Notes under the pieces: model-generated
The model's database searches: none
Told to the model about the DNA's origin: nothing
What the model saw: only the letters and a program-made list of their open reading frames with translations
NCBI GenBank assembly: GCA_963799815.1
Contig: CAWCYG010000004.1
Span: 620,001 to 684,000 of the forward strand
From: JBDTSW01 sp963799815
GTDB lineage: Bacteria; Actinomycetota; Thermoleophilia; Solirubrobacterales; 70-9
DNA length: 64,000 nucleotides
Direction of reading: 5' to 3'
Program-made: the position numbers and the translations under genes
In this document: piece by piece, positions 1-8,320 of the stretch
How the letters are laid out: every line of letters begins with the position of its first letter
Position numbering within the stretch: position 1 is the first letter of the stretch

Positions 1-1
1 C

Positions 2-187
2 GACCGCGAGGAGGCGTCGGACGCCGCGCGCAAGGTGAGCCTGCGGGCCAGCGACGGCCGCACCGACGTCTCGGCGATCGCCCGCAAACACGGCGGCGGC
101 GGTCACCAGCGGGCCGCCGGATTCTCGACCGACCTCTCCTACACCGAGATCGTCGATGACCTCTGCACCGAGCTCTCCGCGAGCTAA
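2..187 (+). CDS. nrnA: NrnA, bifunctional oligoribonuclease/PAP phosphatase, C-terminal fragment
   Basis: The reading frame is already open at the window edge and ends with TAA at 185-187. The 61 visible residues are the end of a DHHA1 domain: a KVSLRA strand, a DVSAIARKHGGGGH segment and then QRAAGF, the substrate-binding GGGH signature of NrnA/RecJ-like phosphoesterases. The family degrades 2-5 nt RNA oligomers and dephosphorylates 3'-phosphoadenosine 5'-phosphate in the cytoplasm. The DHH half lies upstream of the window. The place directly before truB-ribF-rpsO is typical of actinobacterial nusA-infB-rbfA clusters and supports the call. Confidence 0.85.
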   Translation, partial: DREEASDAARKVSLRASDGRTDVSAIARKHGGGGHQRAAGFSTDLSYTEIVDDLCTELSAS

Positions 188-842
188 CCCCGCGGGCGTC
201 CTGCTCGTAGACAAGCCGGCCGGGATCACCTCGCACGACGTTGTCGCGCGCGTTCGCCGCGAGCGGGCAGTGAAGACCGGCCACGCGGGCACACTCGATC
301 CGTTCGCAACCGGCCTCCTGATCGTCCTGCTCACCCGCGAGGCGACCCGCGAGCAGGCCCGGTTCATGGGTCTTCCCAAGACCTACCGCACGATCGCCCG
401 CTTCGGCGCCGTGTCGACCACGGGCGATCGCGACGGTGAGATCACGGAGACGGGAGCGCTCCCGGACGGCGAGCCCGCACTCCCCACCGGCGAGATCCGC
501 CAGCGCCCGCCCGCATACTCCGCCGTCAGAGTGGGCGGTGAACGCGCCTACAAGCGCGCCCGGCGGGGGGAGGAGGTGCAGGTGCCCGAGCGCATCGTCA
601 CCGTCCATCGCTTCACCCAGCTCTGGCGGGAGGGCGACCGCGGCGAGTACGAGATCGAGTGCTCATCCGGCACCTACGTGCGCAGCCTGATCTCCAGCCT
701 CGGCGACGCGTACTGCGAGGAGCTGCGCCGCACCGCGATCGGCCCCTTCACCGTCGAGGAGGCCGATCCCGCGATGCCCCTCCGATTGGAGGAGGCGCTA
801 CGGCGCATCGACGCCGCGCCTGCCACAGTTCGCGGCCGATGA
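156..842 (+). CDS. truB: tRNA pseudouridine(55) synthase TruB
   Basis: TruB converts U55 of the tRNA T-loop to pseudouridine. Visible motifs are VDKPAGITSHDVV, the catalytic loop GHAGTLDPFATG with Asp48, RQRPPAYSAVRVGG, and SSGTYVRSLISSLGD. At 228 residues it is shorter than the usual ~300: it stops just after the catalytic fold and lacks the C-terminal PUA-like domain. The end looks genuine because its TGA overlaps the ribF ATG (ATGA). The ATG at 156 lies inside the end of nrnA (32 nt overlap); no better start sits before the first conserved motif. It is translationally coupled to both neighbours. Confidence 0.92.
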   Translation: MTSAPSSPRANPAGVLLVDKPAGITSHDVVARVRRERAVKTGHAGTLDPFATGLLIVLLTREATREQARFMGLPKTYRTIARFGAVSTTGDRDGEITETGALPDGEPALPTGEIRQRPPAYSAVRVGGERAYKRARRGEEVQVPERIVTVHRFTQLWREGDRGEYEIECSSGTYVRSLISSLGDAYCEELRRTAIGPFTVEEADPAMPLRLEEALRRIDAAPATVRGR

Positions 843-1747
843 GCATCCGGGTCACCCCCCTTGACGAGGCGACGCCGCGCCCGCGGAGGATCGCCATCGG
901 GACCTTCGACGGCGTTCACGTTGGCCACCGCGAGGTCATCTCCGGCGCCGACACCGTGCTCACGTTCGAGCCGCATCCCCTCAGCGTCATCCACCCGGAG
1001 GCGGCGCCGAAGCTGATCATGCCCTTCGAGATCAAGCGCGACGTGATCGACGGTCTCGGGGTCTCGGAGCTCGTCACGATCCGCTTCGACGAAGAGTTCT
1101 CGGCGATCGAGGCGGACGAGTTCGTCGAGCGGATCCTGATCGCCATATTGGGCGCGGAGGAGGTCTCCGTCGGGGAGAACTTCCGCTTCGGCCGCAAGGC
1201 GCAGGGCGACCCCGCGATGCTCGCGGCTCGCCCCGAGTTCGAGACCCGGGTCGCGCCCCTGGTCGAGGTCGCCGGCGAAACGGTCTCCTCGACCCGGATC
1301 CGCGCCGCCGTCGCCGCCGGCGACGTGGAGACCGCCACCGCATGTCTCGGCGCGCCCTTCCTGCTCGAGGGGGAGGTGGTGATGGGCGATCAGCGTGGCC
1401 GCGACCTCGGCTTCCCGACCGCGAATGTCGTCCCGGACGACACGTATGTGGTCCCGGGCCACGGCGTCTATGCGGCCTTCGCCAACGGCGTCCCCGCCGC
1501 CGTCAACGTCGGAGTGCGGCCGACCTTCGAGACCGGACGCGGATTGCTCGTAGAGGCCTACCTGATCGACTACGACGGCGATCTCTACGGACAGATGCTC
1601 CGCGTGGCCTTCATCGCCCGCCTGCGGGGGGAGAAGCGCTTTGCCGACGCCCAGCAGCTCGTGACCCAAATGCACGAGGATGTGGAGGCCGCGACGCGGC
1701 TCTGCTCCGAGTTCTCCCCGCCTCGCATCGCGGGGCGAGGCCGCTAA
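839..1747 (+). CDS. ribF: Bifunctional riboflavin kinase/FAD synthetase RibF
   Basis: RibF phosphorylates riboflavin to FMN and adenylates FMN to FAD. The 302-residue protein has an N-terminal nucleotidyltransferase domain with IGTFDGVHVGH (about residues 19-29) and a VGENFRFG segment, and a C-terminal riboflavin kinase domain with RGRDLGFPTANV and the AAVNVGVRPTF strand. The ATG at 839 overlaps the truB stop as ATGA. Length and domain order are normal for the family, and truB-ribF-rpsO is a classic actinobacterial order. Confidence 0.93.
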   Translation: MSIRVTPLDEATPRPRRIAIGTFDGVHVGHREVISGADTVLTFEPHPLSVIHPEAAPKLIMPFEIKRDVIDGLGVSELVTIRFDEEFSAIEADEFVERILIAILGAEEVSVGENFRFGRKAQGDPAMLAARPEFETRVAPLVEVAGETVSSTRIRAAVAAGDVETATACLGAPFLLEGEVVMGDQRGRDLGFPTANVVPDDTYVVPGHGVYAAFANGVPAAVNVGVRPTFETGRGLLVEAYLIDYDGDLYGQMLRVAFIARLRGEKRFADAQQLVTQMHEDVEAATRLCSEFSPPRIAGRGR

Positions 1748-1750
1748 CCT
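1745..1750 (+). promoter_or_regulatory. Candidate -10 box for rpsO
   Basis: TAACCT overlaps the ribF stop codon and lies 11 nt before the rpsO ATG, which would give a leader of only a few bases. No clear -35 is seen. It belongs to the recurrent short-leader pattern of this window. Confidence 0.35.
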
Positions 1751-1761
1751 TCGGCGCCGCG

Positions 1762-2031
1762 ATGACGGTGACAAGTGAGAGAAAGCGCGAGCTCGTCGGC
1801 AAGTTCGGCCGCTCCGAGAACGACACGGGCTCGGCCGAGGTGCAGGTCGCACTCATGACCGAGCGCATCAACGAGCTGACCGAGCACCTGCGCGAGCACA
1901 CCAAGGACCACCACTCCCGCCGTGGCCTCTTGATGCTGGTCGGCAAGCGCCGGCGCCTGCTGCGGTACCTCGAGCGCTCCGACGTCGAGCGCTATCGCAG
2001 CCTCGTGGCCGACCTCGGCCTGCGCCGCTAG
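1762..2031 (+). CDS. rpsO: 30S ribosomal protein S15
   Basis: At 89 residues this is exactly the usual S15 length. The GSAEVQVALMTERINELTEHL, HHSRRGLLMLVGKRRRLL and LRYLERSDVERYR blocks are diagnostic for S15, which binds 16S rRNA helices 20-22. The ATG at 1762 gives the standard MTVTSERKRELV start. The familiar rpsO-pnp neighbourhood is interrupted here by one peroxiredoxin gene. Confidence 0.97.
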   Translation: MTVTSERKRELVGKFGRSENDTGSAEVQVALMTERINELTEHLREHTKDHHSRRGLLMLVGKRRRLLRYLERSDVERYRSLVADLGLRR

Positions 2032-2047
2032 CGCCCGCTCGCCGAGC

Positions 2048-2497
2048 GTGATCGAGCCCGGCGCCGAGGCCCCCGCCTTTACCCTCCCCAACCACCGGGG
2101 GAAGGATGTGAGCCTCGCTGACTTCGCCGGCCGGCGCCTCGTCCTCTGCTTCTACCCGCTCGACTTCTCGCCCGTCTGCTCGGACCAGCTCTCGGCCTAC
2201 GCGCCGATCGCCCCCGAGCTCGAGGCTCGAGGGGCCGAGCTCGTGGGCGTCTCGGTCGACCACTCCTACGCGCACAACGCCTTTCGCAAGGCGAGGGAGC
2301 TCCCGTTCACGCTGCTCAGCGACTTCCACCCCAAGGGCGAGATGGCCGCAAAGTACGGCGCGTACGAACCCGACTGGGGCATGACGAACCGCTCGATCGT
2401 GCTCGTCGGCGGCGATGGCATCGTCCGCTGGGTGGACGCTGAGGAGACCACCGGGACGTTCGCCCCCCCGCAGAGAATCCTCGATGCCCTCCGCTAA
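2048..2497 (+). CDS. Peroxiredoxin of the AhpC/TSA (AhpE-like) family
   Basis: The 149-residue thioredoxin-fold peroxidase reduces hydroperoxides in the cytoplasm. The active-site motif PLDFSPVC places the peroxidatic cysteine at residue 44. A second cysteine at residue 34 lies in a beta strand, and no resolving cysteine is seen in the C-terminal half, so it looks like a 1-Cys enzyme of the AhpE type. The start is the GTG at 2048, 16 nt after rpsO. The gene sits between rpsO and pnp, an unusual insertion in that pair. Confidence 0.85.
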   Translation: MIEPGAEAPAFTLPNHRGKDVSLADFAGRRLVLCFYPLDFSPVCSDQLSAYAPIAPELEARGAELVGVSVDHSYAHNAFRKARELPFTLLSDFHPKGEMAAKYGAYEPDWGMTNRSIVLVGGDGIVRWVDAEETTGTFAPPQRILDALR

Positions 2498-2512
2498 GAT
2501 CGCCTGCGTTCG

Positions 2513-2527
2513 AGAACGAAAAGTTCT
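2513..2527 (+). promoter_or_regulatory. Small hairpin in the pnp leader
   Basis: AGAAC pairs with GTTCT across a GAAAA loop. It lies 45 nt before the pnp start, and part of it can alternatively pair upstream (CGTT with AACG), so two mutually exclusive small stems are possible. Confidence 0.4.
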
Positions 2528-2535
2528 GAGAGAGA

Positions 2536-2554
2536 GGCCGCCAACCGGGCGGCC
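2536..2554 (+). promoter_or_regulatory. GC hairpin just before the pnp ribosome-binding site
   Basis: GGCCGCC (2536-2542) and GGCGGCC (2548-2554) form a perfect 7-bp stem with a 5-nt loop. The purine-rich GAAAGG ribosome-binding site follows immediately and the ATG is at 2573. In other bacteria PNPase controls its own mRNA through a leader stem, so this is a natural candidate for such control. That role is inferred from position only. Confidence 0.55.
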
Positions 2555-2572
2555 GAAAGGAAAACGTAATAC

Positions 2573-4825
2573 ATGAGCATGTTTGACCCGAAGCGCGTCT
2601 CGGTGGACGTCGGCGGCAGGGAAATCACCTTCGAGACGGGCAAGCTGGCGCGGCAGGCAGGCGGCGCCGTGGTCGTCTCCTGCGGCGAGACGATGGTGCT
2701 CTGCACCGCGACCGTCGGCGACCTGCGCGACGTCGACTTCCTCCCGCTCACCGTCGACGTGGAGGAGAAGCACTACGCCGCTGGCAAGATCCCCGGCTCC
2801 TTCTTCCGACGCGAGGCCCGAGCGGGCGAGAAGGCGACGCTCACCGCGCGCATGATCGACCGGCCGATCCGCCCTCTCTTCCCCAAGGGCTACCACCACG
2901 AGACCCAGATCGTGGCGCAGCCCATCTCGGTCGACCACGTGCACCCCTACGACACCCTCGCCATGAACGGCGCCTCCGCCGCGCTGGCGATCTCGCCGGC
3001 GCCCGTCGACACCCATGTCGGCGCCGTCCGCATCGGCAAGCTCGACGGCGACTTCGTGGTCAACCCCGACGAGGAGTCCCTCGGCGAGCTCGAGATGGAC
3101 CTGATCGTCTCCGGCTCCGAGGACGCGATCCTCATGGTCGAGTGTGGGGCGGACGGCGTAACGGAGGCCGAGGTGCTCGACGCCCTGGATATCGCCCATG
3201 GCGAGATTCGCAAGATCGTTGGAGCGATCGAGGAGCTTCGCGGCATCGCCGGCAAGGAGAAGGTCGAGGTCGAGGTCCCGGAGGTCGATGCTGAACTCTT
3301 GGAGCGGATCCGCTCGGACTTCGGCGCCAAGCTCGAGGAGGCCACCCAGGTGCCCGAGAAGCTCGCGCGCCAGGACGCCATCAACGAGGTTGAGGCCGAG
3401 GCGCTCGCCAAGCTGGCCGCTGGCGAGGGCGACGTGGAGGTCGATCCCGAGAAGGCTCCGGAGGTTGGCCGCGCGTTCGCGAAGCTCGAGAAGGACATGA
3501 TCCGCAAGCACATCGCGATTGACAAGAAGCGGCCCGACGGCCGCGCTCAGGACGAGATCCGGCCGATCGAGACCGAGGTGGACATCTCCCCTCGCGCGCA
3601 CGGCTCGGCCCTGTTTACGCGTGGAGAGACCCAGATCCTCTCCAGCGTCGCGCTGGGCACGACCCGGATGGACATGAAGGTCGACAACCTCGGCCTCGAG
3701 GAGACCAAGCGCTTCTGGCACCATTACAACTTCCCACCCTTCTCGGTGGGCGAGGCTGGCTTCATGCGTGGCCCCAAGCGCCGGGATATCGGCCACGGGG
3801 CGCTCGCGGAGCGGGCGCTGATCGCGTCGATTCCCGACGAGGAGGAGTTCCCGTACGTGATCCGCGTCGTCTCCGACACGCTCGAGTCGAACGGTTCGTC
3901 CTCGATGGGCTCGGTCTGCGCGTCCTCGATGGCTCTGCAGGCCGCCGGCGTCCCGGTCTCCGCACCGGTGGCCGGCGTCGCCATGGGCTTGATCAAGGAG
4001 GGCGACGAACACATCGTTCTCACCGATATCGCCGGCGTCGAGGATCACCTCGGCGACATGGACTTCAAGGTCGCCGGCTTCGAGGACGGGATCACCGCGC
4101 TGCAGATGGACATCAAGATCTCGGGGGTCACCTTCGAGATCCTGCGCGACGCCCTCGAGCAGGCGCGCCAGGGCCGACTCTTCATCCTCGGCAAGATGGC
4201 CGAGGCGATCGATGGACCGCGCTCGGAGCTCTCCGAGTACGCGCCCGCGATCGAGTCGATTCAGATCGACCCGGACAAGATCGGGGCGGTTATCGGCAAG
4301 GGCGGCGAGACGATCCGCGGCATGCAGGAGGAGTTCGAGGCCGAGATCGACATCGACGACGACGGCACCGTTCGTGTGTACGCGCCATCGGGCAAGCTGG
4401 TCAAGGCCTGCATCGATCGGATCGAGTCGATGACCCGTGAGGCCGAGGTCGGCGACACGTTCAAGGGCAAGGTCGTGAAGACCACCACCTTTGGCGCCTT
4501 CGTCGAGCTCGTCAAGGGCACCGATGGCCTGCTTCACATCTCGAACGTGAAGCCCGGCGAGCGAGTCGGCGCCGTCGAGGACGTCCTCAGCGCGGGCGAC
4601 GAGCTCGACGTCACCGTGGTCGAGGTCGACCGCGAGCGTGGCCGCATCGGCCTGCGCCTCTCCGACGATCCCTCAATCGAAGGCAAGTCGGCCGAGGACC
4701 TGGCAGGAGTCGGCACCGGCGATCCCGGCCCGCGCCGGGGCGGCGACGGGCGAGGTCGCGAGCGCCTGGACGGAGGACGGCGCGACCGTGGTGGCCGCGG
4801 TGGCTCCGGACGCGATCGTCGCTAG
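2573..4825 (+). CDS. pnp: Polyribonucleotide nucleotidyltransferase (PNPase)
   Basis: PNPase is the phosphorolytic 3'-5' exoribonuclease of the degradosome. The 750-residue order is RNase PH domain 1 (with RMIDRPIRPLFPKGY), an alpha-helical linker, RNase PH domain 2 (TRGETQ, ending near GKMAEAI), a KH domain with the GAVIGKGGETIRGM loop, an S1 domain (VGDTFKGKVVKTTTFGAFVEL), and a basic Arg-Gly-rich tail from about residue 718. Such tails are often RNA-binding or interaction surfaces. ATG 2573 is preceded by GAAAGG and a strong leader hairpin. A long antisense open frame exists here but is a composition artefact. Confidence 0.97.
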   Translation: MSMFDPKRVSVDVGGREITFETGKLARQAGGAVVVSCGETMVLCTATVGDLRDVDFLPLTVDVEEKHYAAGKIPGSFFRREARAGEKATLTARMIDRPIRPLFPKGYHHETQIVAQPISVDHVHPYDTLAMNGASAALAISPAPVDTHVGAVRIGKLDGDFVVNPDEESLGELEMDLIVSGSEDAILMVECGADGVTEAEVLDALDIAHGEIRKIVGAIEELRGIAGKEKVEVEVPEVDAELLERIRSDFGAKLEEATQVPEKLARQDAINEVEAEALAKLAAGEGDVEVDPEKAPEVGRAFAKLEKDMIRKHIAIDKKRPDGRAQDEIRPIETEVDISPRAHGSALFTRGETQILSSVALGTTRMDMKVDNLGLEETKRFWHHYNFPPFSVGEAGFMRGPKRRDIGHGALAERALIASIPDEEEFPYVIRVVSDTLESNGSSSMGSVCASSMALQAAGVPVSAPVAGVAMGLIKEGDEHIVLTDIAGVEDHLGDMDFKVAGFEDGITALQMDIKISGVTFEILRDALEQARQGRLFILGKMAEAIDGPRSELSEYAPAIESIQIDPDKIGAVIGKGGETIRGMQEEFEAEIDIDDDGTVRVYAPSGKLVKACIDRIESMTREAEVGDTFKGKVVKTTTFGAFVELVKGTDGLLHISNVKPGERVGAVEDVLSAGDELDVTVVEVDRERGRIGLRLSDDPSIEGKSAEDLAGVGTGDPGPRRGGDGRGRERLDGGRRDRGGRGGSGRDRR

Positions 4826-4829
4826 TTAG

Positions 4830-6146
4830 TTGCTGAAAGACCCGCGCGACAGCCACACCGAAGCTCTACCCGAGGCCGTCGAGCTGACCGAGCTCGACGG
4901 CCTCAGGGTCATCACCGAGGTGGTGCCGGCCGTCCGCTCGGTCGCGCTCGGGCTCTGGGTCCGCACCGGCTCGCGCAACGAGGCCTCCGGTCAGGAGGGC
5001 CTCTCTCATTTCCTCGAGCACCTGCTGTTCAAGGGGACCGAGCGCCACTCGGCGATCGAGATCTCCGAGCTCTTCGACGGGATGGGCGCGGCCGCCAACG
5101 CCGCGACCTCCAAGGAGTCGACTCACCTCTACGCCCGCATCCTCGACGAGCACACTGCGGAGGCCTTCGATCTGACGGCCGAGATGCTCTTGGCGCCCTC
5201 TCTGCCCGCGGACGAGATCGGCCCCGAGCGCGAGGTCGTGCTCGAGGAGATCGCGATGTACGAGGACGAGCCGCAGGACAGGGTGCATGACGTCCTGGCT
5301 CACGCCGTCTATGGCGATCATCCGCTCGGGCGTCGCGTGCTGGGGGAGACCGAGGTGATCGCTGGCGTCTCGCGCGAGCAGATCGCCTCGTATCACTCCG
5401 GGCGCTATACGGCTGAGAACATCGTCGTCTCGGCGGCAGGGCACCTCGACCACGCCGAGATCGTCGAACTCGCCCGTCGCCACCTTCAGCCTCCTGCGGC
5501 GGGCTCGAACGGCTCCAGCGACGCAAGCTTGGCGGAGCAGCCTCGGCTTCGCTTTCACGCGAAGGAAACCGAGCAGTACCACATCTGCTTTGGCGGCCAG
5601 GGAATCCGGCGGGACGACGACCGCCGATTCGCGCTCGGCGTCCTCGACTCGATCTTCGGCGGATCGACCTCTTCCCGCCTCTTCCGCGAGATCCGCGAGA
5701 AGCGCGGGCTGGCGTACGCGGTCGGCTCCTACACGGAGCAGTACGTGGACCGCGGGATGGTCGCCATGTACGTCGGCACCCGCGAGGAGAACGTGGGCGA
5801 GGCGTGCGAGATCTTCGGCCGCGAGCTCAGCATGCTGCGGGACGAGGGCGTGCACGCCGACGAGCTCGACCGCGCGAAGGAGCATCTGAAGGGGCGCATG
5901 GTGCTGGGCCTCGAGTCCACCGGCGCCCGCATGGCGCGGCTCGCCCGCGCTCTCCTCTACGACCTGCCGGTGCTCTCCATCGACGAGATGCTCGATCGCG
6001 TCGACGCGGTGACCGCCGGTGACCTCGCCGCCCTCGCACAAGAGCTCTACGACCCCACCCGGCTCAGCGCCGCGTGCATCGGCCCTGATGAAGATCGTTT
6101 CCGCAGCGCCGCCGCCTCCGTGAGCGAATCGCTCGCAGCCGCGTGA
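4830..6146 (+). CDS. M16 family zinc peptidase (processing-peptidase-like)
   Basis: The 438-residue protein carries the inverted zinc motif HFLEH (HxxEH) near residue 63 and a downstream EIAMYEDEPQD segment supplying the third ligand, as in PqqL, mitochondrial processing peptidase beta and Bacillus MlpA. The second half (GLAYAVGSYTEQYVDRG onward) is the second M16 lobe. No signal peptide is visible, so it is probably cytoplasmic. The start is TTG 4830, only 4 nt after pnp, a pair conserved widely in actinobacteria and firmicutes. The substrate is unknown. Confidence 0.88.
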   Translation: MLKDPRDSHTEALPEAVELTELDGLRVITEVVPAVRSVALGLWVRTGSRNEASGQEGLSHFLEHLLFKGTERHSAIEISELFDGMGAAANAATSKESTHLYARILDEHTAEAFDLTAEMLLAPSLPADEIGPEREVVLEEIAMYEDEPQDRVHDVLAHAVYGDHPLGRRVLGETEVIAGVSREQIASYHSGRYTAENIVVSAAGHLDHAEIVELARRHLQPPAAGSNGSSDASLAEQPRLRFHAKETEQYHICFGGQGIRRDDDRRFALGVLDSIFGGSTSSRLFREIREKRGLAYAVGSYTEQYVDRGMVAMYVGTREENVGEACEIFGRELSMLRDEGVHADELDRAKEHLKGRMVLGLESTGARMARLARALLYDLPVLSIDEMLDRVDAVTAGDLAALAQELYDPTRLSAACIGPDEDRFRSAAASVSESLAAA

Positions 6147-6817
6147 TCCGGGTAGCCGTCTCGGGCGCCGCCGGGCGCATGGGAGCCACGGTCTGCGAGG
6201 CGGTGGAGGGAGCCGAGGATCTCGAGCTCACCGGCCGGGCCGATCCGGCCCTCGACGCCCCCCTGGCGGGCGTTCTGGCCGACGCTGAGGTCGTCGTTGA
6301 CTTCTCGACCCCGCAAACGGCGCCCGTCAACGCCCTCGCATGCGTGCGCGCCGGGGTACATGCGGTGATCGGCACCTCGGGCTGGGATGTCGAGGCGCTG
6401 CGCGGCGCCCTCGAGCGCGAGGGAGAGAGCGATGCCAGGGTGCTGTTCGCACCCAACTTCGCGATCGGCGCGGTGCTGATGATGCGCTTCGCGCAGGAGG
6501 CGGCGGTGCACCTACCGGACTGCGAGATCGTCGAGCTCCATCACGACCGCAAGCTCGACGCGCCGTCGGGGACGGCGAAGCGCACGGCTGAGCTGATCAG
6601 CGCCGCTGGTGGACATGTCCACGAGCCGATTCACTCGGTGCGCCTGCCCGGGTTAGTCGCGCACCAGGAGGTCATCTTCGGGGGCGAGGGCCAGACGCTC
6701 TCCATCCGCCATGACTCGATCGATCGCAGCTCGTTCATGCCCGGCGTGCTGCTCGCGATCCGGAGGGTCGGCGAGCTCCCCGACAGGCTTACGGTGGGCC
6801 TCGAGGCGGTTCTTTAG
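6143..6817 (+). CDS. dapB: 4-hydroxy-tetrahydrodipicolinate reductase DapB
   Basis: DapB reduces the DapA product to tetrahydrodipicolinate for DAP and lysine synthesis. Seen are the nucleotide-binding GAAGRMG loop near the N-terminus, DFSTP, GTSGWD, and the catalytic signature ELHHDRKLDAPSGTA containing the histidine pair and lysine. At 224 residues it is slightly shorter than the 240-270 norm. The GTG at 6143 overlaps the M16 stop as GTGA. It is one of four DAP-pathway genes in this window. Confidence 0.94.
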   Translation: MIRVAVSGAAGRMGATVCEAVEGAEDLELTGRADPALDAPLAGVLADAEVVVDFSTPQTAPVNALACVRAGVHAVIGTSGWDVEALRGALEREGESDARVLFAPNFAIGAVLMMRFAQEAAVHLPDCEIVELHHDRKLDAPSGTAKRTAELISAAGGHVHEPIHSVRLPGLVAHQEVIFGGEGQTLSIRHDSIDRSSFMPGVLLAIRRVGELPDRLTVGLEAVL

Positions 6818-8296
6818 GTGGCGGATATTCCCGAGCTCGCGGAGCTCGACGCGACGGGACAGGCGGAGCTGGTCCGAAGCGGCGAGGCAGACCCCGCCGA
6901 GCTGGTCGCGGCAGCGATCGAGCGCATCGAGGCGCTCAACCCGACGCTTAACGCGGTCATCCATCCGCTCTATGAGGAAGCCGAGGCCACGGCGGCCAAC
7001 GAGCTCCCCGACGGTCCCCTCCGGGGCGTGCCCTTCCTGCTCAAGGACATCGGCGCCGCCTTCGCCGGGCAGCCGCTTCACCTCGGCATGCGGGCCCTGA
7101 AAGAGGCCGGCTTCACGGCTCCGGTCGATACCTATCTCGCCCAGCGGTTCCGCGCCGCCGGGCTGGTGACGCTCGGCAAGACCAACACCCCGGAGCTCGG
7201 CATCCTTCCCACGACCGAGCCGGACATCTACGGGCCGACGCGAAATCCGTGGGATACCTCGCGGAGCTCGGGCGGCTCGAGCGGGGGATCCGCAGCCGCG
7301 GTCGCCTCCGGCATGGTCCCGATCGCGCACGCCAACGATGGCGGCGGCTCAATCCGCATTCCCGCTGCCGCCTGCGGCCTGGTTGGCCTTAAGCCCACGC
7401 GGCAGCGCATCTCGGAGGGACCCCTGGTCGGCGACAGCCGCTCGGGGATGACCTGCGAGCTGATCGTCTCTCGCAGCGTCCGCGATACGGCACTCGTCCT
7501 CGACGCGGTTTGTGGCCCGGCGCCCGGCGACCCCTACGTCGCCCCCGAGCCAAAGCGCCCCTACGCCCTCGAGCTCGGGGCGGACCCCGTCCCGCTTCGG
7601 ATCGGGCTCATGACTCACTCGCTGGCCGGACGCGAGGTGGAGCCGGTCGTCGTTGCGGCTGCCCAGTCGGCGGCCGAGCTGCTCGAGTCGCTGGGCCACG
7701 AGGTCGAGACCTCGGCACCGGGCGGGTTCGAGGAGCTCGACCTGGTCCCGACCTTCATGACTCGCTGGGCTGCGGGCGCGGCGGAATCGGTCTCGGTGCT
7801 CGGCGGCGCGCTCGGCCGCGAGCTCGGTCCCGACGACATGGAGCCGCTCACCTGGGCCCTTACCGAGCTCGGTCGCCAGGCCTCCGCGCCCGAGTACCTG
7901 CAGGCGGTCAGCCGTCATCAGATCATGAGCCGCATGGTCGCTGGCTGGTATGAGGAAGGCGGCTTCGACCTGCTTCTCACGCCGACGCTCGGAGAGCTGC
8001 CGCCGGCGCTCGGAAGCTTCGATGACTCCGGCCCCGACCCGATGCGCGCGATCGAGCGCGCGAGGCTGACCGCCACGTTCACCGGCGCGTTCAACGTCAC
8101 CGGTCAGCCGGCGATCTCGTTGCCCCTCGAGTGGAGCAAGGAGGGACTCCCCATCGGCATCCAGCTCGTCGCCGGCTTCGGGCGTGAAGACATCCTGATC
8201 CGGATCGCGGCGCAGCTCGAAAAGGCGCGTCCCTGGGCACACCGCCGGCCGCCGGTGTTCGCCGCTGCCGGCGCCGAGGCCCCCACGGCCCCATAG
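6818..8296 (+). CDS. Amidase signature family hydrolase
   Basis: The 492-residue enzyme has the complete Ser-cisSer-Lys triad: Lys in FLLKDIG, then the Gly/Ser-rich GGSSGGSAAAVASG block and GGGSIRIPA. GLVGLKPTRQR follows as in 6-aminohexanoate cyclic dimer hydrolase (NylA)-type and GatA-type amidases. It lacks the features of a real GatA partner set (no gatB or gatC nearby). It starts with GTG directly after the dapB stop (no gap), between dapB and dapA, so it is co-transcribed with them. Its substrate and any link to DAP metabolism are unknown. Confidence 0.85.
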   Translation: MADIPELAELDATGQAELVRSGEADPAELVAAAIERIEALNPTLNAVIHPLYEEAEATAANELPDGPLRGVPFLLKDIGAAFAGQPLHLGMRALKEAGFTAPVDTYLAQRFRAAGLVTLGKTNTPELGILPTTEPDIYGPTRNPWDTSRSSGGSSGGSAAAVASGMVPIAHANDGGGSIRIPAAACGLVGLKPTRQRISEGPLVGDSRSGMTCELIVSRSVRDTALVLDAVCGPAPGDPYVAPEPKRPYALELGADPVPLRIGLMTHSLAGREVEPVVVAAAQSAAELLESLGHEVETSAPGGFEELDLVPTFMTRWAAGAAESVSVLGGALGRELGPDDMEPLTWALTELGRQASAPEYLQAVSRHQIMSRMVAGWYEEGGFDLLLTPTLGELPPALGSFDDSGPDPMRAIERARLTATFTGAFNVTGQPAISLPLEWSKEGLPIGIQLVAGFGREDILIRIAAQLEKARPWAHRRPPVFAAAGAEAPTAP

Positions 8297-8320
8297 CTCC
8301 GGGCCATCGGGAATACTGAA

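Noticed and set aside
681..842. TruB truncated by a frameshift
   Set aside because: No PUA-like sequence follows in another frame, and the ATGA overlap with ribF argues that the short end is genuine.
2507..2520. GTTCGA motif near the pnp leader, as a tRNA T-arm
   Set aside because: No acceptor, D or anticodon arms can be folded around it; a similar GTTCGA at 30412 lies inside gad. I found no tRNA in the window.
1868..4537. 889-codon open frame antisense to pnp and rpsO
   Set aside because: High-GC coding sequence keeps the opposite frame open. The translation is Leu/Gly/Asp/Arg/His-rich without any family motif, and pnp is unambiguous on the other strand. The same holds for long antisense frames at 4866-6041, 9661-10809, 29488-30771 and 62581-63780.
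6818..8296. Amidase as GatA of the tRNA amidotransferase
   Set aside because: The signature is shared by the whole amidase family; no gatB or gatC is nearby and the flanking segments look NylA-like.
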